A DNA stretch of 5,569 nucleotides, taken from contig JAISUQ010000058.1 of assembly GCA_031272005.1 (NCBI GenBank), forward strand, positions 1 to 5,569, read 5' to 3'. Source of the DNA: Coriobacteriales bacterium. GTDB taxonomy: Bacteria; Actinomycetota; Coriobacteriia; Coriobacteriales; UBA8131. The notes beneath the pieces were generated by a model, which was given only the letters and a program-made list of their open reading frames with translations, had not been told where the DNA came from and searched no databases. Positions within the stretch are counted from its first letter, which is position 1. Each line of letters opens with the position of its first letter. This document shows, in pieces, positions 1 through 5,569 of the stretch. The translations under genes and the position numbers were made by a program.

Positions 1-19
1 ACGTGTGCTCTTCCGATCT
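1..19. other. Illumina TruSeq adapter remnant at contig end
   Basis: The first 19 bases, ACGTGTGCTCTTCCGATCT, are the 3' end of the TruSeq read-2 adapter as known from standard library chemistry. This is untrimmed technical sequence and not genome. It opens a spurious reading frame that runs in frame into galE and adds a false N-terminal peptide beginning MCSSDL. Genomic sequence should be taken to start near base 20. Confidence 0.95.
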
Positions 20-105
20 GATATGCAATTGTTCGTCAGTTGGCAGCACGGGGCACTCCTTGGGGGTCTGTTTGGATGGTGCAGGATCGGTATTCAGCAA
101 GTTAT

Positions 106-117
106 CCATTATAATGG
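106..117 (+). promoter_or_regulatory. Probable galE promoter -10 region within a 12-bp palindrome
   Basis: A perfect TATAAT lies at 110-115, inside the perfect palindrome CCATTATAATGG. It would start transcription near 122, giving a leader of about 25 nt before the galE ATG at 147. No good TTGACA-like -35 is seen at 16-19 bp spacing (the hexamer at 87-92 is TCGGTA), so the promoter may be weak or activator-dependent. Because of the palindrome, a TATAAT also reads on the minus strand. The rest of 20-105 shows no gene or clear structure. Confidence 0.5.
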
Positions 118-146
118 AAAGCAGAAACAGCGAGAATGGAGCGAGC

Positions 147-1133
147 ATGAAGGTATTGGTGGTTGGCGGCGCGGGTTATATCGGCGGACACACCGGCTAC
201 GAGCTGGTACGCGCCGGGCACGATGTGGTGGTGCTGGACAACCTGTCCACCGGCAACCTGCATAACGTCCACCCCGATGCCCGCTTCTACTGGGGGGACA
301 TCCGCAACAAGACCGACATCACCCGGGTGCTCACAGCCGAGGCGGCAGACGGCCAGCCGGTCGATGTGGCCATGCACTTCGCTGCCAAGCTGATCGTGCC
401 CGAAAGCGTCAGCCAACCGCTGGCCTACTATGAGAACAACGTCGAGGGTCTGCGCACCATGCTGGAGGCGCTGGTGGATTGCGGCGTGCGCAATGTGGTG
501 TTCTCCTCCACCGCCGCCGTCTACGGCGAGCCGGCCAGCGGTATCTGCCGCGAGGACGACCCAACCGTGCCCATCAACCCCTACGGCGAGACCAAGCTGG
601 CCTGTGAGAAGATGATCCGCTGGGTGGCCGAGGCGCATGGCCTCAACTATTGCATCTTCCGCTACTTCAACGTTGCCGGTGCCGATGCCTCACTGGAGAT
701 CGGTTTGGACAAGGACCAGCTCACCCACCTGGTGCCACTGGTGATGCAGGCTGCGCTGGGCCTGCGGGAGAAGCTGTTCATCTTCGGAGACGATTACGAC
801 ACGCCGGATGGCACCTGCGTGCGCGACTACATCCACATCACCGACCTGGCCCAGGCCCATGTGCTGGGAGCGGAGTACATCACCTCCGGCCAAGGCTCGC
901 TGCTGGTCAACCTGGGCAGCGGCAGCGGCTACTCGGTCAAAGAAGTGGTGGAGGCGGCCGAGGCACTGGCCCACATCCCCTGTGAGTACGCTCCCCGTCG
1001 TCCCGGCGACCCGGCCCGCCTGACTGCCGACATCAGCCGCGCCCGGCAGCTGCTGGGCTGGCAGCCGAAGCTGGACCTGGCGACCATCCTCAAAAGCGAC
1101 TTGGACTTCCGGCGCAAACTGAACGGCGCATAA
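147..1133 (+). CDS. galE: UDP-glucose 4-epimerase GalE
   Basis: GalE interconverts UDP-glucose and UDP-galactose in the cytoplasm (Leloir pathway), using tightly bound NAD. It supplies UDP-galactose for surface glycans or lets galactose be used. The protein has 328 residues, normal for the family, and is an extended short-chain dehydrogenase/reductase. Visible features are the N-terminal NAD-binding GGAGYIGG (G7, G10 and G13 as GxxGxxG), the acidic residue ending strand 2 (D31 in LDNLSTGN), HFAAK at 78-81, the catalytic T122 in FSSTAAVYG, and the YxxxK pair Y146/K150. The C-terminal sugar-binding part carries GTCVRDYIH (222-230) and RRPGDPARLTAD (284-295). I chose the ATG at 147 because GGAG (138-141) sits 5 nt upstream and the Rossmann strand starts at once. 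An in-frame ATG at 114 lacks a ribosome site and overlaps the -10 box, and anything further upstream is partly adapter. By eye, the E. coli Tyr299 gate position is Leu292. The gene is convergent with the PBP gene. Confidence 0.95.
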   Translation: MKVLVVGGAGYIGGHTGYELVRAGHDVVVLDNLSTGNLHNVHPDARFYWGDIRNKTDITRVLTAEAADGQPVDVAMHFAAKLIVPESVSQPLAYYENNVEGLRTMLEALVDCGVRNVVFSSTAAVYGEPASGICREDDPTVPINPYGETKLACEKMIRWVAEAHGLNYCIFRYFNVAGADASLEIGLDKDQLTHLVPLVMQAALGLREKLFIFGDDYDTPDGTCVRDYIHITDLAQAHVLGAEYITSGQGSLLVNLGSGSGYSVKEVVEAAEALAHIPCEYAPRRPGDPARLTADISRARQLLGWQPKLDLATILKSDLDFRRKLNGA

Positions 1134-1160
1134 GGCCAAACGCATCTCGCAAGCAAGCTG

Positions 1161-1178
1161 CTCAGGCGACAACCTGGG
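1161..1178. terminator. Weak hairpin between convergent genes (doubtful terminator)
   Basis: CTCAGG (1161-1166) can pair with CCTGGG (1173-1178) across a 6-nt loop, giving a 6-bp stem with one G-U wobble. It lies in the 47-bp gap between galE and the convergent PBP gene, where a two-way terminator would be useful. No T-tract follows on either strand, so it does not look like a standard intrinsic terminator, and no better candidate is visible in the gap. Confidence 0.15.
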
Positions 1179-1180
1179 AG

Positions 1181-3454
1181 TTAGGGCGTGCAGCCGCAAC
1201 CACCACTGCCTGCCGACACGGCGCACGATCCCGACCCGACAACTGGTTCAGAGCATCCGCACCCGCATGGCGTTGGCGGGGGCAGGCAGGTGCAGCTGGG
1301 CATGCCGCAGGCGCCTCCTCCTGAGCAGCCGCAGGCGCCGCTGCAGTTCGGTGTCGGCGGTGGCGCACCCGGATACGAAGACGGGTCGTTGGGGTTGGTG
1401 CCGGCCTGCTGCTCGTCCCAGTCGCTGTAGCCGTCGCCGTCACTGTCGGTGGCCTTCAGGCGGGCTTCCTCTTCGGCCTTCTCCTTCTCCTCGGCTTCCT
1501 TGGCGGCAGCCGCGTCGGCGGCGTCCTTCTCCGCCTGAGTCATGAAGGTGGCTTTGGGGTCGTAGGGCGGGTCGGCATAGACATTGAAGTCGGCGACCGC
1601 ATAATCCTGCAGGGCGTAGTTCATGAAGGTCTTCCAGACCGGGCAGCAATTGGAGCCACCGACGTTATCGGCCAGATAGCGCTCCGGGTCGGCCCCGATC
1701 CAGACAGCGGTGGACAGTTGCGGAGTGTAGCCGCAGAACCAGGAATCCCGCCAGTTCTCGGAAGTGCCGGTCTTGCCGGCGCAGTCCTGATAACCCAGAT
1801 AGGCCAGGGTGCCGGTGCCCCCGGTGACCACACCGCGCAGCACCCGCGTGGCCGCGTAGGCGACCTCCGGCGAGATGACCTGCTCGCCTTCGACCACGTG
1901 CTCATAGATGATCTCGCCCTTGTGGTTGACAATCTTGGTGATTGGCGTGGGCTCAACATGCACGCCATCGTTGGCCAGAGTACCGAAAGCCGAAGCCATC
2001 TCCAGGGTGTTGACGCCCTGGGAGCCGAGCACGATGGAGGGCACGACCTCCATCTTGTAGGGCACACCGTCATCGACAATGCCCATCTTGATGGCCGTCT
2101 CATAAACCGAAGAGGCGCCGATTTTGCGCACGATTCGGGCATAGGCGGTATTGGAGGACTCCGAGGTGGCCGAGTAGAGGTTCAGTGTGCCGTAGGAGGC
2201 GCCGCCGTAATTCTCCACCCGCCAACCGTCGAAGGTCAGAGGCGAGGCGCCGGAGACCGAGGTGTTTGGAGAATAGCCCTGCTCCAGGGCTGCTACCAGC
2301 GCAAACATCTTGAAGCAGGATCCCGGCTGGCGAAACATCTGGGTCGCGGAGTTCCAGCTCTGAACGTCGTAGTCCTTGCCGCCGCGCATCGCCAGGATGT
2401 AGCCGGTATGCGGGTCGACGCAGCACAGCCCCACCTGGACGTCGCTGTCCAGCGTGGCTTCCTTGGCCGCACAGGCCTCCTCGGCCACCGCCTGATAGTC
2501 CAAATTGATGGTGGTATAGACCTCCAGTCCGCCCTTGAACACCTCGTCATAGGAGAAGTTGTCGTCCTCCAACAGCACCTGACGCACGTAGCTGGTGAAA
2601 TACGGTGCCTCGTAGATGCCATCGTTGGTGCGGTCCTGGACGTTGAGGCCCAGATCGGTGGCCTTGAACTCCTCAGCTTCAGCCTCGGTGATGTAGCCGT
2701 TTTTGGCCATGGCGTCCAGCACCAGATTGCGCCGGGTCAGGGCGTTATCCGGATAAGTGACAGGATTGTTGTACTCCGGACTCTGGGGGATGCCGCAAAT
2801 CAGCGCCGCCTCGGGCACCGTCAGCTCGGCAGCCGACTTGCCGAAGTAATGCTTGGCGGCCGACTGGATGCCCCAGGAGCCGTCACCGTAGTTGATGGTG
2901 TTCAGGTACATCATCAACACTTCTTCTTTAGTGTAGCGTTCTTCCAGCTCCTGAGCCAGATAGGCTTCGCGCACCTTGCGCTCAATGGTCATCACGTTGG
3001 CTTCGCTCTTCAGCAGGGTCTGGCGCACGAACTGCTGGGTGATGGTCGAGGCGCCCTGGGTGGCGCCACCGGAGAGGTCGACGACCAGGGCGCGGGCGAT
3101 GGACTGATAATCCACACCGTTATGCTCCCAGAAGCGCTCATCCTCAATGGCGATGGTGGCGTTGAAGACATATGGAGAAACCTGATCAGCCGTCACCGGT
3201 TCGCGGTCCTCGGCATAGAACTCGCCGAGCAGCACGGTACCGCTGCTGTCCCAGACATGGGTCTTACGGGCGACGTTGAAGGCGTCGGCGTCCTCGATAT
3301 CCGGCAGATCCGTCAGCCAGGACTGCACCAGGGCATAGGCACCCAGGGTGCCAAAACCAAACAGGCCAATCACCACGACCAGGAAAAGTACGGCAACAAA
3401 GGGTAGAATATGCTTCTTGGGCGTAACGGTGGCACGTTTCTTGCGCGATGACAT
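1181..3454 (-). CDS. Class A penicillin-binding protein with Ca-loop and Cys-rich tail
   Basis: This is a bifunctional peptidoglycan synthase that polymerises lipid II and cross-links stem peptides on the outer face of the membrane. The 757 residues run as follows: basic cytoplasmic N-terminus (1-14); one membrane segment (about 15-47); GT51 glycosyltransferase (about 80-255) with catalytic E104 in IEDERFWEHNG and the GASTITQQ motif (135-141); transpeptidase (about 340-620) with nucleophile S379 and K382 (GSCFK), SxN at S433-S434-N435, and KTGT at 561-564. All catalytic motifs are intact. After the catalytic part come an Ala/Glu/Lys-rich stretch (about 637-667), a calcium-loop motif (670-681) and a tail with 12 Cys (704-755). 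The last two are unusual for PBPs. The ATG at 3454 has GGGAGG (3461-3466 on the minus strand) 6 nt upstream. A longer in-frame TTG start at 3481 has no ribosome site. The gene is divergent from the U32 gene. The enzyme class is certain; the exact orthologue (PBP1a-like) is not, so I give no symbol. Confidence 0.95.
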   Translation of the reverse strand: MSSRKKRATVTPKKHILPFVAVLFLVVVIGLFGFGTLGAYALVQSWLTDLPDIEDADAFNVARKTHVWDSSGTVLLGEFYAEDREPVTADQVSPYVFNATIAIEDERFWEHNGVDYQSIARALVVDLSGGATQGASTITQQFVRQTLLKSEANVMTIERKVREAYLAQELEERYTKEEVLMMYLNTINYGDGSWGIQSAAKHYFGKSAAELTVPEAALICGIPQSPEYNNPVTYPDNALTRRNLVLDAMAKNGYITEAEAEEFKATDLGLNVQDRTNDGIYEAPYFTSYVRQVLLEDDNFSYDEVFKGGLEVYTTINLDYQAVAEEACAAKEATLDSDVQVGLCCVDPHTGYILAMRGGKDYDVQSWNSATQMFRQPGSCFKMFALVAALEQGYSPNTSVSGASPLTFDGWRVENYGGASYGTLNLYSATSESSNTAYARIVRKIGASSVYETAIKMGIVDDGVPYKMEVVPSIVLGSQGVNTLEMASAFGTLANDGVHVEPTPITKIVNHKGEIIYEHVVEGEQVISPEVAYAATRVLRGVVTGGTGTLAYLGYQDCAGKTGTSENWRDSWFCGYTPQLSTAVWIGADPERYLADNVGGSNCCPVWKTFMNYALQDYAVADFNVYADPPYDPKATFMTQAEKDAADAAAAKEAEEKEKAEEEARLKATDSDGDGYSDWDEQQAGTNPNDPSSYPGAPPPTPNCSGACGCSGGGACGMPSCTCLPPPTPCGCGCSEPVVGSGSCAVSAGSGGCGCTP
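1190..1345 (-). other. Cysteine-rich C-terminal tail of the PBP (residues 704-755)
   Basis: Twelve cysteines fall in 52 residues (704, 708, 710, 716, 721, 723, 730, 732, 734, 744, 753, 755), embedded in Gly, Ser and Pro. The motif PPPTP occurs twice, at 698-702 just before the tail and at 725-729 inside it, which suggests an internal duplication. CxC pairs recur at 708/710, 721/723, 730/732/734 and 753/755. With an N-terminal membrane anchor, the tail should lie outside the membrane. Metal binding, disulfide cross-linking or wall anchoring are possible roles, but none is shown by the sequence. Confidence 0.8.
1373..1450 (-). other. Thrombospondin type 3-like calcium loop in the PBP (residues 669-694)
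   Basis: The stretch TDSDGDGYSDWDE (669-681) puts acidic residues at EF-loop positions 1, 3, 5, 9 and 12 (D670, D672, D674, D678, E681). It is followed by GTNPNDPSS, the typical continuation in bacterial surface proteins with TSP type 3 repeats. Single loops of this kind often sit as calcium-stabilised spacers before C-terminal surface regions. It lies between the Ala/Glu/Lys stretch and the Cys-rich tail. Confidence 0.85.
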
Positions 3455-3508
3455 CAAAGACCTCCCAAGTGAATCTGTCAATCATACCATTATAAGGAAT
3501 TAACCGAT
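3455..3508. promoter_or_regulatory. Divergent promoter region of the PBP and U32 genes
   Basis: These 54 bp hold the start signals of two divergent genes. On the minus strand a perfect TATAAT (3494 down to 3489) would start PBP transcription near 3482, leaving a leader of about 28 nt that carries GGGAGG. No convincing -35 is visible; a TTTACA on the minus strand (3526 down to 3521) is 26 bp away, too far. On the plus strand AAGGA (3494-3498) serves as ribosome site for the TTG at 3509, so it overlaps the minus-strand -10 box by one base. I could not identify a clear plus-strand promoter. Confidence 0.5.
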
Positions 3509-5569
3509 TTGAACGCCTTTTGTAAAGAAAACACTACTTTGCCTGAGCATTTGCCTGAGCATTTGCCCGAGCCCCTGCCGCCGCACCTGCCTGAGCAACT
3601 ACCCGAGCACCTGCCCGAGCTGCTGGCTCCGGCTGGCTCGCCAGCGGCTTTTCTGGCGGCCTTGCAGGGTGGCGCCGATGCCATCTACCTGGGAGTGGAA
3701 GATTTCAACGCCCGGCGTAATGCGGAGAATTTCAAGCTGGCCGACCTGCCCGGATACTGCGACCTGGCGCATTTGATCGGCGTGCGTGTCTATCTGACTC
3801 TGAACACCGTGATACTCCCGGAAGAAGTGTCCGCCGCACTCAAGCTGGCCGAAGGTGCCTGGGAGGCCGGCGTCGACGCACTGATCGTCCAGGACCTGGG
3901 GCTGCTCTCGACCCTGAGCCGCCAGATGCCAAATCTTCAGTTGCACGCCTCCACCCAGATGAACCTGCACTCAACGCCTGCCGTGGAGCAGGCCGCAGAC
4001 TTCGGTGCCAGCCGCGTGACCCTGGCCCGCGAGCTGTCGCTGGCCGAGATCGCCAAAATCGCCCGGACGGGCGTGGAGTTGGAGGTCTTTGCCCACGGTG
4101 CGCTGTGCATCTGCTACTCCGGGCAGTGCCTGTTCTCCTCACTGGTCGGCCGGCGCAGCGCCAATCGCGGACTGTGCGCCCAACCCTGCCGCCTGCCCTA
4201 CGCACTGATTGACACTTCCACTGGCAAACGCGCCAAAGCTCCAGGTCCGCACCTGCTCTCCCCCGCCGACCTGGCCACCATCGATCTGCTGGAGCAGTTG
4301 CAGGCCGCCGGCGTGGCCGCCATCAAGATTGAAGGCCGGATGAAATCCGCCGCCTATGTAGCCACGGTCACCAGAGCCTACCGCCAGGCCCTGGACCAAC
4401 TGGCAACCAACCTGGGAATCGGCGAGGCGAGACGCCAGGAACAGTTCATCTGGCGCGATACCGACAGCCTTGATAACCCTGGAATCGCCCTTGCTGCAGG
4501 CAGCGATGGAGGCGGCCAACAGCCCGCTGAACCCGACTTCAGCGCCCTGGCCGAGGTCTTCTCCCGCGGCTTCAGCAGCGCTTACCTGACGGGCGAGCGG
4601 GGCAACGCCATGATGAGCTATACGCGCCCCAACAACCGCGGCGTGGCCGTCGGCCGGGTGGCTGCCCTGCAACACGGCCAGGTGCAGGTGGAGCTGAGTC
4701 AACCTGTGGAAGCCGGAGACGTGCTGGAGTTCTGGACCAGCCGCGGCAATGTCACCGCCAGCGTGACGGAGTCGGCAACCGAGCGGCTGACGCTTCAGGT
4801 ATCCCAGCCAGTAGGCCTGGGCGACCGCGTCTTTCGGGTGCGCAGCGCCGAGGTCCTGGCCAGCGCCGAAGGCCTGAGCGTCGAGCGCCTGACCCAGGGC
4901 AACAACGGCCTGGTGCCGGTGACCGCCCGCGTGGTTGCCCGGCTGGGCGAGCCACTGACCGTGACCTTTGCCTGCGCAGGCGACGCTGCTGAACTCTCTG
5001 CCAGCGATATTGGCGAGCCCTCTGCCGGCGGTGAAGCTGGTTTTACCGCCATCGGTGCCAACGTGGAGACGGCCCGATCCCGGGCAATTGACGAGACAGC
5101 TATCCGCGAGCACGTCGGCCGGGTCGGCGGCACGCCGTTTTATATCGTCGACTGGACAATTGAACTGGATAACAACGTCGGCATCCCCTACTCCGAGCTG
5201 CACCGCCTGCGCAGCGAGGCTTTGGAGAAGCTCCGGGAATCATTGCTCAATCCCTGGCGAACGCGTTTGGAGCACCCGGTAGCCGCTCGCCCGGCACCGC
5301 CAGCGCTGGCTCCCGCCACCAAGGGCAAGCCGCTGATTGCCGCGCTGGTCGCCGAGGCTTCCAGCCTGCGCGCCGCCAGACAGGCCGGCGCCGAGCTGAT
5401 TTATCAAACCGCACCGAGCCCGGCGCGCAAGCTGTGGAGAACTGATGCGGATGCGATTGGCACCGAACTGACTGGCTTGCGCCAAGGCACCGATGCCCTG
5501 GTGCGAGCCACCGCTGCACCAGGCACGGCGACGTCAGGGACTGGCGCAAGCACTGCCAACGCCCATCAG
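3509..5569 (+). CDS. U32-family protein (peptidase / RNA-hydroxylase type), 3' end missing
   Basis: The frame is open for 687 codons to the end of the window with no stop, so the C-terminus is missing. U32 proteins include PrtC-type collagenases, but characterised E. coli members such as TrhP, RlhA and UbiU/V are Fe-S proteins in RNA or ubiquinone hydroxylation. The length and C-terminal region recall RlhA-like, DUF3656-bearing proteins; the actual activity is unknown. Visible motifs are ELLAPAGS (37-44), GADAIYLG (55-62), QMNLH (150-154), the U32 signature around HGALCICYSGQC (196-207), C223 and C227 in GLCAQPCR, KIEGRMK (273-279) and RPNNRG (373-378). C200, C207, C223 and C227 are candidate cluster ligands. 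A Pro/Ala-rich linker (about 587-605) leads into a second barrel-like start near 607. No ATG exists between the in-frame stop at 3470 and the conserved domain. I chose TTG 3509 because AAGGA ends 10 nt upstream; TTG 3539 is the main alternative. An N-terminal PEHL repeat (12-39) is atypical. Confidence 0.9.
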   Translation, partial: MNAFCKENTTLPEHLPEHLPEPLPPHLPEQLPEHLPELLAPAGSPAAFLAALQGGADAIYLGVEDFNARRNAENFKLADLPGYCDLAHLIGVRVYLTLNTVILPEEVSAALKLAEGAWEAGVDALIVQDLGLLSTLSRQMPNLQLHASTQMNLHSTPAVEQAADFGASRVTLARELSLAEIAKIARTGVELEVFAHGALCICYSGQCLFSSLVGRRSANRGLCAQPCRLPYALIDTSTGKRAKAPGPHLLSPADLATIDLLEQLQAAGVAAIKIEGRMKSAAYVATVTRAYRQALDQLATNLGIGEARRQEQFIWRDTDSLDNPGIALAAGSDGGGQQPAEPDFSALAEVFSRGFSSAYLTGERGNAMMSYTRPNNRGVAVGRVAALQHGQVQVELSQPVEAGDVLEFWTSRGNVTASVTESATERLTLQVSQPVGLGDRVFRVRSAEVLASAEGLSVERLTQGNNGLVPVTARVVARLGEPLTVTFACAGDAAELSASDIGEPSAGGEAGFTAIGANVETARSRAIDETAIREHVGRVGGTPFYIVDWTIELDNNVGIPYSELHRLRSEALEKLRESLLNPWRTRLEHPVAARPAPPALAPATKGKPLIAALVAEASSLRAARQAGAELIYQTAPSPARKLWRTDADAIGTELTGLRQGTDALVRATAAPGTATSGTGASTANAHQ
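3542..3625 (+). repeat. Seven degenerate 12-bp units encoding PEHL-type tetrapeptides
   Basis: Seven consecutive 12-bp units encode residues 12-39 of the U32 protein. Units 1, 2 and 6 encode PEHL; the others encode PEPL, PPHL, PEQL and, last, PELL. The first two units are identical in DNA (CCTGAGCATTTG), which points to recent duplication; later ones have diverged at synonymous and non-synonymous sites. The last unit is also the start of the conserved ELLAPAGS motif of the U32 fold. Because the unit is 12 bp, copy-number change keeps the frame. Confidence 0.9.

Noticed and set aside
3..146. N-terminal extension of GalE starting near base 3 or at the ATG at 114
   Set aside because: The first bases are adapter, the extension has no family similarity, and the ATG at 147 has a good ribosome site right before the NAD-binding motif. 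The ATG at 114 overlaps the -10 box.
1134..1180. Intrinsic terminator between galE and the PBP gene
   Set aside because: Only a 6-bp stem with a wobble pair and no T-tract is present; listed at low confidence and not accepted as a real terminator.
1184..1363. Cys-rich tail as a frameshift artefact
   Set aside because: The other two minus-strand frames give Arg/Ala-rich sequence that resembles no PBP ending, while the used frame has a repeated PPPTP motif, patterned CxC spacing and a normal stop. Still worth checking in raw reads.
1188..1430. Small Pro/Gly/Gln-rich open frame of 80 codons on the plus strand
   Set aside because: It is antisense to the Cys-rich tail, has no ribosome site, and its Pro/Gly richness mirrors the Gly/Pro codons of the PBP tail.
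1718..3406. Long open frame (562 codons) on the plus strand across the PBP gene
   Set aside because: It is antisense to a PBP with all catalytic motifs intact. GC-rich codon bias explains the lack of stops, and its translation shows no recognisable domain.
3476..3481. TTGACA on the minus strand as -35 of the PBP gene
   Set aside because: A -10 at 17 bp spacing would be TTTGAT overlapping the ATG, so the transcript would lack the GGGAGG ribosome site. The TATAAT at 3494-3489 fits better.
4139..5203. Open frame of 354 codons on the minus strand across the U32 gene
   Set aside because: It is antisense to the conserved U32 coding frame, with Gly/Ala/Gln-rich composition typical of shadow frames and no recognisable start context.

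Overview
This window looks like a short, high-GC assembly contig. It carries one whole gene on the plus strand, one whole gene on the minus strand, and one plus-strand gene cut off by the right end. The first 19 bases match the inner end of the Illumina TruSeq read-2 adapter, so position 1 is a technical contig edge and genomic sequence starts near base 20. GC-rich codon use, a class A penicillin-binding protein of Gram-positive type, a GalE of about 328 residues and a long U32-family protein suggest an anaerobic Actinomycetota, most likely of class Coriobacteriia. That placement rests on remembered family resemblance and was not tested by a search.

Layout: 1-19 adapter; 20-146 leader with a perfect TATAAT inside a 12-bp palindrome; 147-1133 (+) galE, UDP-glucose 4-epimerase; 1134-1180 a 47-bp gap between convergent genes; 1181-3454 (-) a bifunctional class A PBP (GT51 glycosyltransferase plus transpeptidase) with an unusual C-terminus; 3455-3508 a 54-bp divergent promoter region; 3509-5569 (+) a U32-family protein (peptidase/RNA-hydroxylase superfamily), open to the end of the window. 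There are no tRNA, rRNA, CRISPR or transposon features. No gene-free stretch reaches 300 bases.

Functionally, GalE supplies UDP-galactose or related sugars for surface glycans and the PBP builds peptidoglycan, so both can serve the cell envelope. The U32 protein is more likely a cytoplasmic Fe-S enzyme acting on RNA, or a peptidase. Nothing shows the three as one pathway: they lie in three separate transcription units.

The most unusual content is in protein architecture. After its transpeptidase domain the PBP has an Ala/Glu/Lys-rich stretch, an EF-hand-like calcium loop of thrombospondin type 3 style, and a tail with 12 cysteines in 52 residues. The U32 protein starts with seven degenerate copies of a PEHL tetrapeptide that run directly into the conserved N-terminal motif of the family, as if that motif had been expanded in tandem. 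I see no convincing new multi-gene system.
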